Shown: one piece after another, positions 1 through 7,271 of the stretch
How the letters are laid out: each line of letters opens with the position of its first letter
How positions within the stretch are numbered: the stretch's first letter is position 1
Translations under genes and position numbers: made by a program
NCBI RefSeq assembly: GCF_904067045.1
Contig: NZ_CAJFDC010000010.1
Span: 590,001 to 654,000 of the forward strand
DNA length: 64,000 bases
Source: Pseudomonas sp. FEN
Lineage (GTDB): Bacteria > Pseudomonadota > Gammaproteobacteria > Pseudomonadales > Pseudomonadaceae
Direction: 5' to 3'
Notes under the pieces: model-generated
The model's database searches: none
What the model saw: only the letters and a program-made list of their open reading frames with translations
Told to the model about the DNA's origin: nothing

Positions 1-799
1 CCAGGCCGGGAAAGGTCGAATACCACCAGTTGTCGAGGATATAGTTGCGCCCGGTGGCGACCATCGCCCCCCATTCGGCGGTCGGCTGTTGTGCCCCGAG
101 GCCGATGAAACCCAGGGCCGAGGCCATGAGAATGGCGCTGCCGATATCCAGGCTCAGTTGCACCAGCAACGGCGGCATGGCGTTGCGTGCCACGTGCCAG
201 TGCACCATGTGCCAGCGGCCGGCGCCGAAGGTCTGCGCGGCCTTGACGTAGCCCATCTGGCGGATGCTCAGGGCCTGGCCGCGGGCCAGCCGCACATAGG
301 ATGGAATCCGCACCAGGGTGATCGCCAGCATGGCGTTGAACAGGCTGGCGCCCAGTGCCGCGGCCAGGGCCATGATCAGCACCAGCGAGGGCACCGACAG
401 CATGATGTCCATCAGGCGCATGATCAGGGCGTCGAAACGCCCGCCGATCACCCCGGAAAAACACCCCAGCAAGCCGCCGATCAGACACGAGGCAAAGGCC
501 ACGAACAGGCCGACCCCCACCGACTGCTGGCTGCCGAACAGGACGCGGCTGAACAGGTCGCGACCGACCTCATCGGTGCCGAACCAATGCTCGGCCGACG
601 GCGCCATCAGGCGCGCGCCGAGGTCCAGCGCGTTGGGATCGTGGCTGGCCAGCCAGGGGGCGAAGATCATGCACAGCAGCACGATAAAACTGATCGCCAG
701 GCCGGCCATGGTCAGCGGGCTGCGGCGGATCTGGTAGGCCAGGTAGGCGAGTTTTTCGTTCCAGCGTGGACCGCGCGCGGCGGTCAGGGGGATGGACAT
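1..799 (-). CDS. ddpC: Dipeptide ABC transporter permease DdpC/DppC (3' end outside window)
   Basis: The minus-strand reading frame opens at 799 (MSIPLTAARG) behind GAGGTGAATTGAA and stays open to the window edge, giving about 266 codons, so only the C-terminus is missing. It shows an N-terminal membrane segment, the FGTDEVGRDLFSR segment typical of DppC-type permeases, several hydrophobic spans, and a C-terminal run ending near DNWWYSTFPGL. Known role: second inner-membrane subunit of a peptide ABC importer (BPD_transp_1 family). It starts 2 bp after ddpB stops, so the two are surely cotranscribed. The ddpX gene in the same operon points to D-Ala-D-Ala dipeptide as substrate, which is inference. 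The ATPase genes would lie beyond position 1. Confidence 0.9.
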   Translation of the reverse strand, partial: MSIPLTAARGPRWNEKLAYLAYQIRRSPLTMAGLAISFIVLLCMIFAPWLASHDPNALDLGARLMAPSAEHWFGTDEVGRDLFSRVLFGSQQSVGVGLFVAFASCLIGGLLGCFSGVIGGRFDALIMRLMDIMLSVPSLVLIMALAAALGASLFNAMLAITLVRIPSYVRLARGQALSIRQMGYVKAAQTFGAGRWHMVHWHVARNAMPPLLVQLSLDIGSAILMASALGFIGLGAQQPTAEWGAMVATGRNYILDNWWYSTFPGL

Positions 800-800
800 T

Positions 801-1817
801 TCAATTCACCTCGCCGATGCGTGGGTCGATCACGCGGTACAAAAGATCGATGGCCATGTTCAGCAGCACATAGATGAATGACACCAGGATCGCGAAGCCC
901 ATTACCGCCGGAAAATCCAGTGACTGGATCGACTTGACCACATAGGCGCCCATGCCGGGCCAGGCAAATACGGTTTCGGTCAGCACGGCGCCATACAGCA
1001 GGTCGCCGAGGGTCAGCCCGAGCACGGTCACCGAAGGGATCAGGGCATTGGGCAGGGCGTGGCGCAGGATCACCGTCCAGCGCGACAGGCCATAGGCGCG
1101 GGCGGTGCGAATGTAGTCCTCGGCCAGTTGTTCGAGCATCGCCGAGCGAATCTGCCGGGCGACCACGCCCAGGGTCACGAAGCCCAGGGTCGCGGCGGGA
1201 AGAATCAGGTGTTGCAGCACGTCGAGAAACAGGCCGCCGTCACCGGCCAGCAGCGCGTCGATCAGGTAGAAACCGCTGAAGGTCGGCGGCGGCGCCAGCC
1301 CTTCGGACAGCCGGCCACCACCGGGCAACCAGCCCAGTTGGCCGTAGAACAGCACAATCGCGCCGAGGCCGAGCCAGAAGGCCGGGGTGGAAATGCCGGT
1401 GACCGCGAGGGTGCGGGCGATCTGGTCGATGGCGCGGTTATGGTAGACCGCCGACAGCACGCCCAGCGGCACGCCGACCAGGATCGCCAGCAGCAGCGCC
1501 ACCAGCGCCAGTTCCAGGGTCGCCGGGAAGAACGCCTGCAAGTCTTCGAGAACCGGGCGGCTGGTGCGTATCGAGGTGCCCAGGTCGCCGTGCAGCAGGT
1601 CCAGCAGGTAACGGCCGTATTGTTGATACAACGGCAGGTCCAGGCCCAACTGGTGGCGGATGCCGGCGACCAGCGCATCGCTGGCGCGGTCGCCGGCGAT
1701 CAGCCGGGCCGGGTCGCCGGGGATCAGGTGCGAAATTGCAAAGGTAATCAGCGAAACACCGAACACGACCAACACCAGGCCGAGCAGGCGCTTGCGCAAT
1801 AAAGTCAGGAAGGCCAT
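801..1817 (-). CDS. ddpB: Dipeptide ABC transporter permease DdpB/DppB
   Basis: This 338-aa integral membrane protein has the standard DppB plan: an N-terminal span with FGVSLITFAISHLIPGDPA, a periplasmic segment, then five further spans. The EAA-like loop lies around AEDYIRTARAYGLSRWTV (about residues 220-240), where the permease docks on its ATPase. The C-terminus ends in DLLYRVIDPRIGEVN, as in other family members. It forms the channel with DdpC. The 76-bp gap to ddpA upstream suggests the same transcript. Substrate assignment to D,D-dipeptides rests on the neighbouring ddpX, not on this protein alone. Confidence 0.92.
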   Translation of the reverse strand: MAFLTLLRKRLLGLVLVVFGVSLITFAISHLIPGDPARLIAGDRASDALVAGIRHQLGLDLPLYQQYGRYLLDLLHGDLGTSIRTSRPVLEDLQAFFPATLELALVALLLAILVGVPLGVLSAVYHNRAIDQIARTLAVTGISTPAFWLGLGAIVLFYGQLGWLPGGGRLSEGLAPPPTFSGFYLIDALLAGDGGLFLDVLQHLILPAATLGFVTLGVVARQIRSAMLEQLAEDYIRTARAYGLSRWTVILRHALPNALIPSVTVLGLTLGDLLYGAVLTETVFAWPGMGAYVVKSIQSLDFPAVMGFAILVSFIYVLLNMAIDLLYRVIDPRIGEVN

Positions 1818-1893
1818 TTGGCACCTCAGTCACAGCAACGACGAGAATCAGACGCCGCGCCAGCCGCGAACGGCTGACGCGGGGGGAGCAGGT

Positions 1894-3474
1894 TTACTTG
1901 CTCATGCCGCCCAGGTTGAAGACCTGTTCGAGCATCGGGTTGAACACGTAGCCTTTGACCGAATCGCGCATCGGCAAGGTGTAGCTCTTCTGATAGAGGT
2001 AGGCGTAGACGCTGTCCTTGAGCACCATTTTCTGCGCGCTCTGGTACAGCTCGACGCGCTTGGCGGTGTCACTGGTGGCGGCCGCTTCGCGGATCAGCGT
2101 GTCGACTTCGGGGTTGCTGTAGAACGAACGGTTGCCTTGCAAGCCCTGCATCTTCGAGTCAAACCAGAAGTTCATGAACATGTAGGGGTCGGCAAAGTCC
2201 GGGCTCCAGGCGCCCGAGGCAATGTCGTAGTCGGCCTGGCCGACGCGTTCGCGCAGGGTCGCGTTGGCGAGTTTTTCCATTTTCAGGTTGATGCCCAGTG
2301 GTGCCAGCGCGGCTTGCAGGGTCAGGCCGATCGGTTCCCAGTTGGGATCCTTGTCCGAGTACATGTAGCTGAGGTTGGTGATCTTCTGCGGGGCCTTGGC
2401 CAGGCTGGCCTTGGCGGCGGCGAGGTCCTGTTTCATCGGCGGCAACGAGCTGTCATAGGCCCACATGCCATCCGGGATCGGCCCGTTCATCAGCTTGGCC
2501 TTGTCCTTGAGAATGCCTTTGACGATGCCGTTGTAGTCCACCGCTTCGGTAATCGCCCGGCGCGCATCGACGCTGCTCAGCGGACCCTTCTTGTTGTTCA
2601 GGTACAGGTAGGTCACCCGCAACGACGGGAACTCCCTGACCACCACGCCGGACTTCTTGGCGAGTACGCCGAGCTGGTCTTCGGGCATGTCCTCGATGAT
2701 GTCCAGGTCACCGTGTTCCAGTTGCAGGCGGCGCACCGAGGGTTCGGCGATGATCTTGATGACCACGCTTTTCAGCGCCGGCTTGGGCCCGGCGAAATAG
2801 CTGTTCGGCTCCATCGTCAATGACTGGCCTTTCTGCCAATTGCTCAGGCGGAAGGGACCGGAACCGGCGGTGTGACTGGACAGCCAGGCGTTGACGTCGG
2901 CGCTCTTGGTCAGCACATCCGGGTTGATGATCGAGGCGCCGTTGTGGGCCAGGGTAAACAGGAAGGGTGCAAACGGTGTTTTCAGGGTGAAGCGGATGGT
3001 CTGCGGATCGACCACCGTCACCACCATGTCCTCGGGGAAGGCGCCGGACGGCCCTTGCTTGAGGGTCATCAGACGGTCGAAGGAAAACTTCACCGCGGCG
3101 GCATCCACCGGGGCGCCGTCATCGAATTTGTTGCCGGGCTTGATCTTGAATTCCCAGACCAGGTTGTCCGGGGAAACAGTCCAGCTTTCGGCCAGGTCGC
3201 CCTGGACCTCGGTGCTGCTCTTGTCGCCCTCGATCTTGTAGCCGACCAGGCGTTGGTACGACGGATAGGTAATGGTCCAGTCGTTGTTGTCAAAGGTCAC
3301 GGCCGGGTCGAGGGTCTGCGGATCGGCCGGTTTGCCGATGACCAGCGTGTCTTTGGGGACCGCCGCCGTCGCGGCCTGCCAGGCGCCGAGGCTCAAGGCG
3401 CTGAACAGAACGGTCAGCAGCAGTTTGCCAGTGCCGGGAAAGGAGTTGCGGGTCACGGTGTGCGTTGGGTTCAT
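1894..3474 (-). CDS. ddpA: Periplasmic dipeptide-binding protein DdpA (SBP family 5)
   Basis: This extracellular solute-binding protein of family 5 (DppA/OppA type) is about 526 aa. I start it at 3474 (MNPTHTV) because GAGGA lies at good distance upstream; an in-frame ATG at 3492 is possible but poorly spaced. The signal peptide is clear: basic residues, the hydrophobic run LLLTVLFSALSLGAWQA, and probable cleavage after TAA before VPKDTLV. The mature part has IGKPADPQTLDPAVTFDN near its start and RRAITEAVDYNGIVKG in the middle, both usual for the family. It delivers peptide to DdpBC. Context (ddpX just upstream on the same strand) suggests D-Ala-D-Ala from peptidoglycan turnover. Confidence 0.9.
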   Translation of the reverse strand: MNPTHTVTRNSFPGTGKLLLTVLFSALSLGAWQAATAAVPKDTLVIGKPADPQTLDPAVTFDNNDWTITYPSYQRLVGYKIEGDKSSTEVQGDLAESWTVSPDNLVWEFKIKPGNKFDDGAPVDAAAVKFSFDRLMTLKQGPSGAFPEDMVVTVVDPQTIRFTLKTPFAPFLFTLAHNGASIINPDVLTKSADVNAWLSSHTAGSGPFRLSNWQKGQSLTMEPNSYFAGPKPALKSVVIKIIAEPSVRRLQLEHGDLDIIEDMPEDQLGVLAKKSGVVVREFPSLRVTYLYLNNKKGPLSSVDARRAITEAVDYNGIVKGILKDKAKLMNGPIPDGMWAYDSSLPPMKQDLAAAKASLAKAPQKITNLSYMYSDKDPNWEPIGLTLQAALAPLGINLKMEKLANATLRERVGQADYDIASGAWSPDFADPYMFMNFWFDSKMQGLQGNRSFYSNPEVDTLIREAAATSDTAKRVELYQSAQKMVLKDSVYAYLYQKSYTLPMRDSVKGYVFNPMLEQVFNLGGMSK

Positions 3475-3492
3475 GCCGGTTTCCTCGATCAT

Positions 3493-3680
3493 TCGATGTA
3501 TGGAAGTGCGTCAGGTTTTTTATAAAAGCTATAACCGGGCAGTTGCAGGTGAAGCATCAATAATGCGGTCTTGTTGTTGTTATCAGCCGCACCCGAGGTG
3601 GGCTGTGCTGTGTCGCTTGCGAAACTCTGTGGCTTCGTCAGTGTTGGCGTTGTGGCTCGAGCGGTTTTCGCGGTGGTTGC
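3493..3680 (-). other. ddpX-ddpA intergenic, possible secondary promoter
   Basis: This 188-bp non-coding gap inside the ddp operon contains an AT-rich stretch near 3520-3535 with GTTATA and TATAAA half-elements. They resemble the half sites of the inverted repeat in front of the RpiR-type gene. I see no terminator. A secondary promoter or operator for ddpA is possible but weakly supported. Confidence 0.35.
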
Positions 3681-4220
3681 TTACTCATCCTCCAGCAGTG
3701 GGTAGTCGTCGGCATTCGGTAGTTCGTAATGCCACCATTCCGTGGCAATCGCCTGGAATCCGGCGCCGAGCATGATCCCCAGCAGCAGCAGGCGATTGCG
3801 CTGCACGTCGGCGGGCAGGTCGGGGTAGAACTGATGGGAGCGCTCTTGCATGGCGTCGAAGGCGGTACCCATCTCCAGTGGCTCGCCCGCGCCGTCCACC
3901 AGGGTCAGGTCCACGGCCACGCCACGGCTATGGTGGGAACCCAGGTGCGGGTCGCGCACGTAGTCGTTGTCCGGCAGCGCCTGCCACAGCAGGAACTGGG
4001 CGTAGGGCGGTCGATAGGCGTCATAGATGCGCAGGGTCAATCCGGCCTGGCGCGCCAGTCGGCTGGCCTTGTGCAAACAGTCGGCGGCTTGCCGATGCAA
4101 GCGGCAACGGGCCGTCGGGTAGATCACTTTTCCAGCCAGGTTGTCCGCACTGGCGTAGATCAGGTCGATTTGCACCTGATAACGCTCGGCATCAATGTCT
4201 ACAAGGGGGCTGTGGTTCAC
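3681..4220 (-). CDS. ddpX: D-alanyl-D-alanine dipeptidase (VanX/DdpX family)
   Basis: This 179-aa member of the VanX/DdpX zinc dipeptidases carries both diagnostic motifs: SHHSRGVAVD (about residues 94-103; the zinc His and Asp) and EWWHYE near residue 161 (catalytic Glu and third zinc ligand). RIYDAYRPP (about 64-72) matches the substrate-site arginine region. No signal peptide is visible, so it should act in the cytoplasm, splitting imported D-Ala-D-Ala into two D-Ala. It sits between the regulator (21 bp upstream) and ddpA, as in other ddp operons. There are no other glycopeptide-resistance genes nearby, so a nutritional or cell-wall recycling role is more likely than resistance. Confidence 0.93.
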   Translation of the reverse strand: MNHSPLVDIDAERYQVQIDLIYASADNLAGKVIYPTARCRLHRQAADCLHKASRLARQAGLTLRIYDAYRPPYAQFLLWQALPDNDYVRDPHLGSHHSRGVAVDLTLVDGAGEPLEMGTAFDAMQERSHQFYPDLPADVQRNRLLLLGIMLGAGFQAIATEWWHYELPNADDYPLLEDE

Positions 4221-4241
4221 GCAAATACTCCAGTCGATGGG

Positions 4242-5102
4242 TCAGCCTTCGAACTGACCGAAGGCTTTTTGCAGTTGACGATTCTTCGCCAGGCGCTCGT
4301 CGAGACGCTCGCCGTACTTCTCCGCGACGGCCGAAACCACCAGGTTCAACAGACAGGCCAACGGGGCGGGGGAGTCCCAGAACTGCCCGACATCGGTTTT
4401 CAACTGCAACAGATCCAGTGGGTAGTCCCGGGCCCAGGGGCATTGCAGGTCGGTGATCAGGGCCAGCGGCAGGGCGTTGTCCAACGCTGCCTCGCAGAAG
4501 GTCTGGGTCACGCTGGAATAAGCCCGGAAGTCGGCAATGATCGCGTAGGGATTGGCAAAGCCGGAGTTCAGGGTTTCGGCGTAGATGCCCGACAGACCGT
4601 CGACGTAGTAGACCTTGGGGCGAATGTACTCAAGGTGGCTATGAAACGCGGTGAGAATCCCGCGGGTCGACTGGATCCCGAGAATGAACACGGCGTCGGC
4701 TTCATGGATGCGCTGCACGATCTTGGCAAAGACCTCGCCGCGTGCCAGGCCATAGGCGTGCTGGATTGCCTCGATCTCGCGATTCAGGGAGCGGTCGAGC
4801 GCGTCGTCCTGGTTGGCTTCGGCACGGAAGGCGGCAATCCGGTCGGTGATCAGCCACGACGCCGGCGCTTCACCGCGCAGGCTGCGCTTGACCTCGTCGA
4901 TGTTCTGGTAACCCAGGGAGCGGAAAAAACGCCCCACGGAAATCCCGGTGGTGGACGCTTGCTGCGCGATGCTGTCGGCCGACTCGAAAGGCAGCTGTTC
5001 CGGGTTGCCCAGCAGATAGCTGGCAATGCGTTTCCCGGTGGGGGTCAGGCTGGAGAACTGTTGCTCCAGCAACTGAAGAAAGCTGTTCTTTTCCAGGGAC
5101 AT
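4242..5102 (-). CDS. RpiR/MurR-family transcriptional regulator of the ddp operon
   Basis: This 286-aa protein has an N-terminal RpiR-type helix-turn-helix domain (about 1-80, with LTPTGKRIASYLL and a recognition segment near STTGISVGRFFRSLGYQNIDEVKR) and a C-terminal SIS sugar-isomerase-like domain (about 125-265, containing DAVFILGIQSTRG and IADFRAYSSVTQ). It is first in the minus-strand operon with ddpX and the transporter. RpiR regulators usually sense phosphosugars or peptidoglycan-derived ligands, and here the inducer is probably linked to cell-wall dipeptide or muropeptide. A TGTTAT-N4-ATAACA inverted repeat about 50 bp upstream may be its own operator. Confidence 0.88.
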   Translation of the reverse strand: MSLEKNSFLQLLEQQFSSLTPTGKRIASYLLGNPEQLPFESADSIAQQASTTGISVGRFFRSLGYQNIDEVKRSLRGEAPASWLITDRIAAFRAEANQDDALDRSLNREIEAIQHAYGLARGEVFAKIVQRIHEADAVFILGIQSTRGILTAFHSHLEYIRPKVYYVDGLSGIYAETLNSGFANPYAIIADFRAYSSVTQTFCEAALDNALPLALITDLQCPWARDYPLDLLQLKTDVGQFWDSPAPLACLLNLVVSAVAEKYGERLDERLAKNRQLQKAFGQFEG

Positions 5103-5153
5103 ATCGGCGCGCCAGGATTGGGGTTGTTATTTGTGTGTCATTTATTTTCTTGG

Positions 5154-5169
5154 TGTTATAAACATAACA
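5154..5169. promoter_or_regulatory. Inverted repeat, candidate operator of the RpiR-type regulator
   Basis: TGTTATAAACATAACA is a perfect 6-4-6 inverted repeat in an AT-rich patch between the regulator gene and the Anr box. Its place just upstream of the regulator fits autoregulation, which is inference from position only. Confidence 0.4.
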
Positions 5170-5242
5170 TTGGTTTTCAAGACAACACAACGTCTTTTTC
5201 CGGCGATGTCATACGGCGCTTCGCACGGAGCATCCGGGTTTC

Positions 5243-5256
5243 TTGATTAACATCAA
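5243..5256 (+). promoter_or_regulatory. Anr/Dnr (FNR-type) box upstream of the 5381 gene
   Basis: TTGATTAACATCAA matches the TTGAT-N4-ATCAA consensus exactly. About 29 bp from its centre lies TGTAGC (near 5278-5283), a plausible -10, so the box would sit about -41.5 as in class II FNR promoters. Anr and Dnr recognise the same sequence, so the actual regulator cannot be told here. Confidence 0.82.
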
Positions 5257-5380
5257 CGGCGGGCGCCGGTTGGCGCTGTAGCCTCGCAGCAGGCCGATGA
5301 CCGACGGCTCCAGGGCAACGCCCCGGTGTCCGGGCCATGGGGCCGACCTCATTCCATCTCCTGCCGATACCTAGGGCCCC

Positions 5381-5824
5381 ATGATCTATCCGCTGTTACT
5401 CACGTTGCATCTGTTTGCCGCGCTGGTGTTTATCGGTACCGTGTTCTTCGAGGTGCTGTTCCTGGAGAGCATTCGTCGGCAGCTTCCGGCCCGGGTCATG
5501 CTGCTGGTCGAGCAGGGTATCGGGCGGCGCGCCCGGACGTTGATGCCCTGGGTCTTGCTGGTGTTGTTCGGCGCCGGGCTGGGCATGGTCTGGTTGCGTT
5601 ATCTGCCAGCCCTCGCGGCGCCGCTGGCCTCTTCGTTCGGTACCTTGCTGGCCTTGAAAATACTGCTCGCCACCAGTGTCCTCGGGCATTTCCTGGTGGC
5701 CATGTTCCTGTTCAAAAGCGCACGCATGAATACCCGCTACCTGAACTTCATTCATTACAGCCTGTTCGGCCATATGGTGCTGATCGTGCTGCTGGCCAAG
5801 GCGATGTTCTACCTGAGCTGGTGA
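5381..5824 (+). CDS. Small CopD/HemJ-like membrane protein
   Basis: This 147-aa protein is predicted to have four membrane spans (about 5-27, 50-75, 80-105, 120-143). It begins MIYPLLLTLHLFAALVFIG, with a membrane-embedded His in the first span, and ends with HYSLFGHMVLIVLLAKAMF, placing further His in the last spans. This pattern recalls the CopD/HemJ group of heme- or metal-linked membrane proteins. A clear paralogue lies at 25984-26424. Expression is probably anaerobic through the Anr box at 5243. It precedes two hemN-type genes, so a role in heme handling or copper supply for denitrification is possible; neither is shown by the sequence. Confidence 0.6.
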   Translation: MIYPLLLTLHLFAALVFIGTVFFEVLFLESIRRQLPARVMLLVEQGIGRRARTLMPWVLLVLFGAGLGMVWLRYLPALAAPLASSFGTLLALKILLATSVLGHFLVAMFLFKSARMNTRYLNFIHYSLFGHMVLIVLLAKAMFYLSW

Positions 5825-5848
5825 GGCGCGCGCGGGTGCCGCGCCTGC

Positions 5849-5862
5849 TTGATGTAAATCAA
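5849..5862 (+). promoter_or_regulatory. Anr/Dnr box upstream of the hemN-like pair
   Basis: TTGATGTAAATCAA is a perfect FNR-type box in the 97-bp gap before the HemN paralogue. It would drive the paralogue and overlapping hemN together under low oxygen or NO. Confidence 0.83.
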
Positions 5863-5921
5863 GGAGCGCCGGGCGCTAACACCGGACACTGCAGATCCGT
5901 AGCCCGGCTCGGAGCCCTGTC

Positions 5922-7271
5922 ATGTTCGATTCTCTTTACCTACGCAGCGAACTGCCGGTTCGACGCGATCAAGGCGTTCTCGACCTCAACGGTCATGCCG
6001 ACACCCGCAAGTTTCACACCGGTATCGGCTCACTGGATTTGTTGCGGGCCTTGCGTGGCAGCCGGCAGAAGCGCCGTCCACTGTCCTTGGCCGTGCAGCT
6101 TCTCACCCTGAGCGATCAGCGCGACCGTAGCGCGGCGTATCTGCAGCGACTGGAACGCGAGATCGATCTGGTCGCTTGTCACCTGGGCACGGAGCAACGG
6201 ATCGAGCAATTCCACCTGGGTGGCGCCACCCCGGACGCGGGCGGGCTGCGGCGGTTGATGAACCAACTGCGCAAGCGCTTCGATTTTCTCGATCACGATG
6301 GCGGCGACTACAGTGTCGAAGTCGATCTGCATCACACCGACTGGGCAACCATGGGCTTGCTCCGCGAACAGGGCTTCAACCAGGTCAGCATCGGCGTGCC
6401 GGATATTGGCACGGACAGCGAACTGTCCGTGGCCTGCTACCAGAACCCGGCCCCGATCCATTCGCTGATCGACGCCGCCCGGACCTTTGGCTATCGCTCG
6501 GTCAATGTCGACCTGGGCTATGGCCATGCCTGGCAGACCCCGGCGAGCTTCGCGCTGAAACTGGCGACCCTTATCGAGCTGGAGCCCGACCGCCTGCAGG
6601 TGTTCGACTACGCCCAGCCGCCGCGCCGCTACCGCTGCGAGAACGATCACCGCAGAGCCGCCAGCAGCCAGGCGGACAAGGCGGCGATGCGGCGGATCTG
6701 CTTCGAGCAGTTGCTGGCCGCGGGTTACCAGTACATTGGCCTGGGGCAGTTCGTCCGCGCCGACGATGACTTGCTGATGGCCCAGGAGCGCGGCCGCTTG
6801 CGCCGCAACTGTCAGGGGTTTACCTGCCACGGCTATTGCGACCATATCGGTTTCGGCCTGGGCGCCATCAGCCAGCTCGACGAACTGTCGGTGCAAAACA
6901 GCGAAGCGCTTTCAGATTATTTGCAGCAACTGGACATGGGCCAGTTGGCCACCTGCCGTGGCTGGCGCTGCGAGGCCGGCGAGCAGGTCAGGCAACGGGT
7001 CATGGAGCGCCTGGAATGTGACCTGGAACTGGACATCCCGGCCCTCGAAAGCCGCTACGGACTGATTTTCCGCCAGTACTTCTCGGCCGCCTGGCCGCGC
7101 CTTGAGCAAATGGCCCGCGACGGGCTGGTGGAGTTATCGGAGCGTTTCATCAGTATTCTTCCCGCCGGCCGGCCGGAAGTGGATGCCATCTGCCAACTGT
7201 TCGTCGCGGATGTGCACAGCCCGGCGTATTCACCCCATCACGAGTTTGTCGAACATGATGCCTGTCTTTGA
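5922..7271 (+). CDS. HemN-like protein lacking the radical-SAM cysteine motif
   Basis: This 449-aa protein follows HemN along its whole length: HLGGATP (HemN HLGGGTP), YSVEVDL (SIEVDP), GFNQVSIGVPD (GFNRLSFGVQD), VDLGYG (VDLIYG), and a C-terminal YIGLGQF...RNCQGFTCHGYCDHIG block. Where HemN has the [4Fe-4S] motif CxxxCxxC, this protein reads PLSLAVQLLTLSDQRDR with no cysteine. It should therefore not bind the radical-SAM cluster and is probably not a coproporphyrinogen dehydrogenase by itself. The frame is long and undamaged, with GGAG before the ATG, so it is maintained rather than decayed. It overlaps the hemN start by 17 bp, suggesting a partner, chaperone or heme-binding role (inference). 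Confidence 0.85.
   Translation: MFDSLYLRSELPVRRDQGVLDLNGHADTRKFHTGIGSLDLLRALRGSRQKRRPLSLAVQLLTLSDQRDRSAAYLQRLEREIDLVACHLGTEQRIEQFHLGGATPDAGGLRRLMNQLRKRFDFLDHDGGDYSVEVDLHHTDWATMGLLREQGFNQVSIGVPDIGTDSELSVACYQNPAPIHSLIDAARTFGYRSVNVDLGYGHAWQTPASFALKLATLIELEPDRLQVFDYAQPPRRYRCENDHRRAASSQADKAAMRRICFEQLLAAGYQYIGLGQFVRADDDLLMAQERGRLRRNCQGFTCHGYCDHIGFGLGAISQLDELSVQNSEALSDYLQQLDMGQLATCRGWRCEAGEQVRQRVMERLECDLELDIPALESRYGLIFRQYFSAAWPRLEQMARDGLVELSERFISILPAGRPEVDAICQLFVADVHSPAYSPHHEFVEHDACL

Noticed and set aside
3729..5246. 505-codon plus-strand open frame opposite ddpX and the RpiR-type gene
   Set aside because: It overlaps two clear minus-strand genes, and its composition (Val/Gly/Gln-rich without motifs) is that of an antisense shadow.
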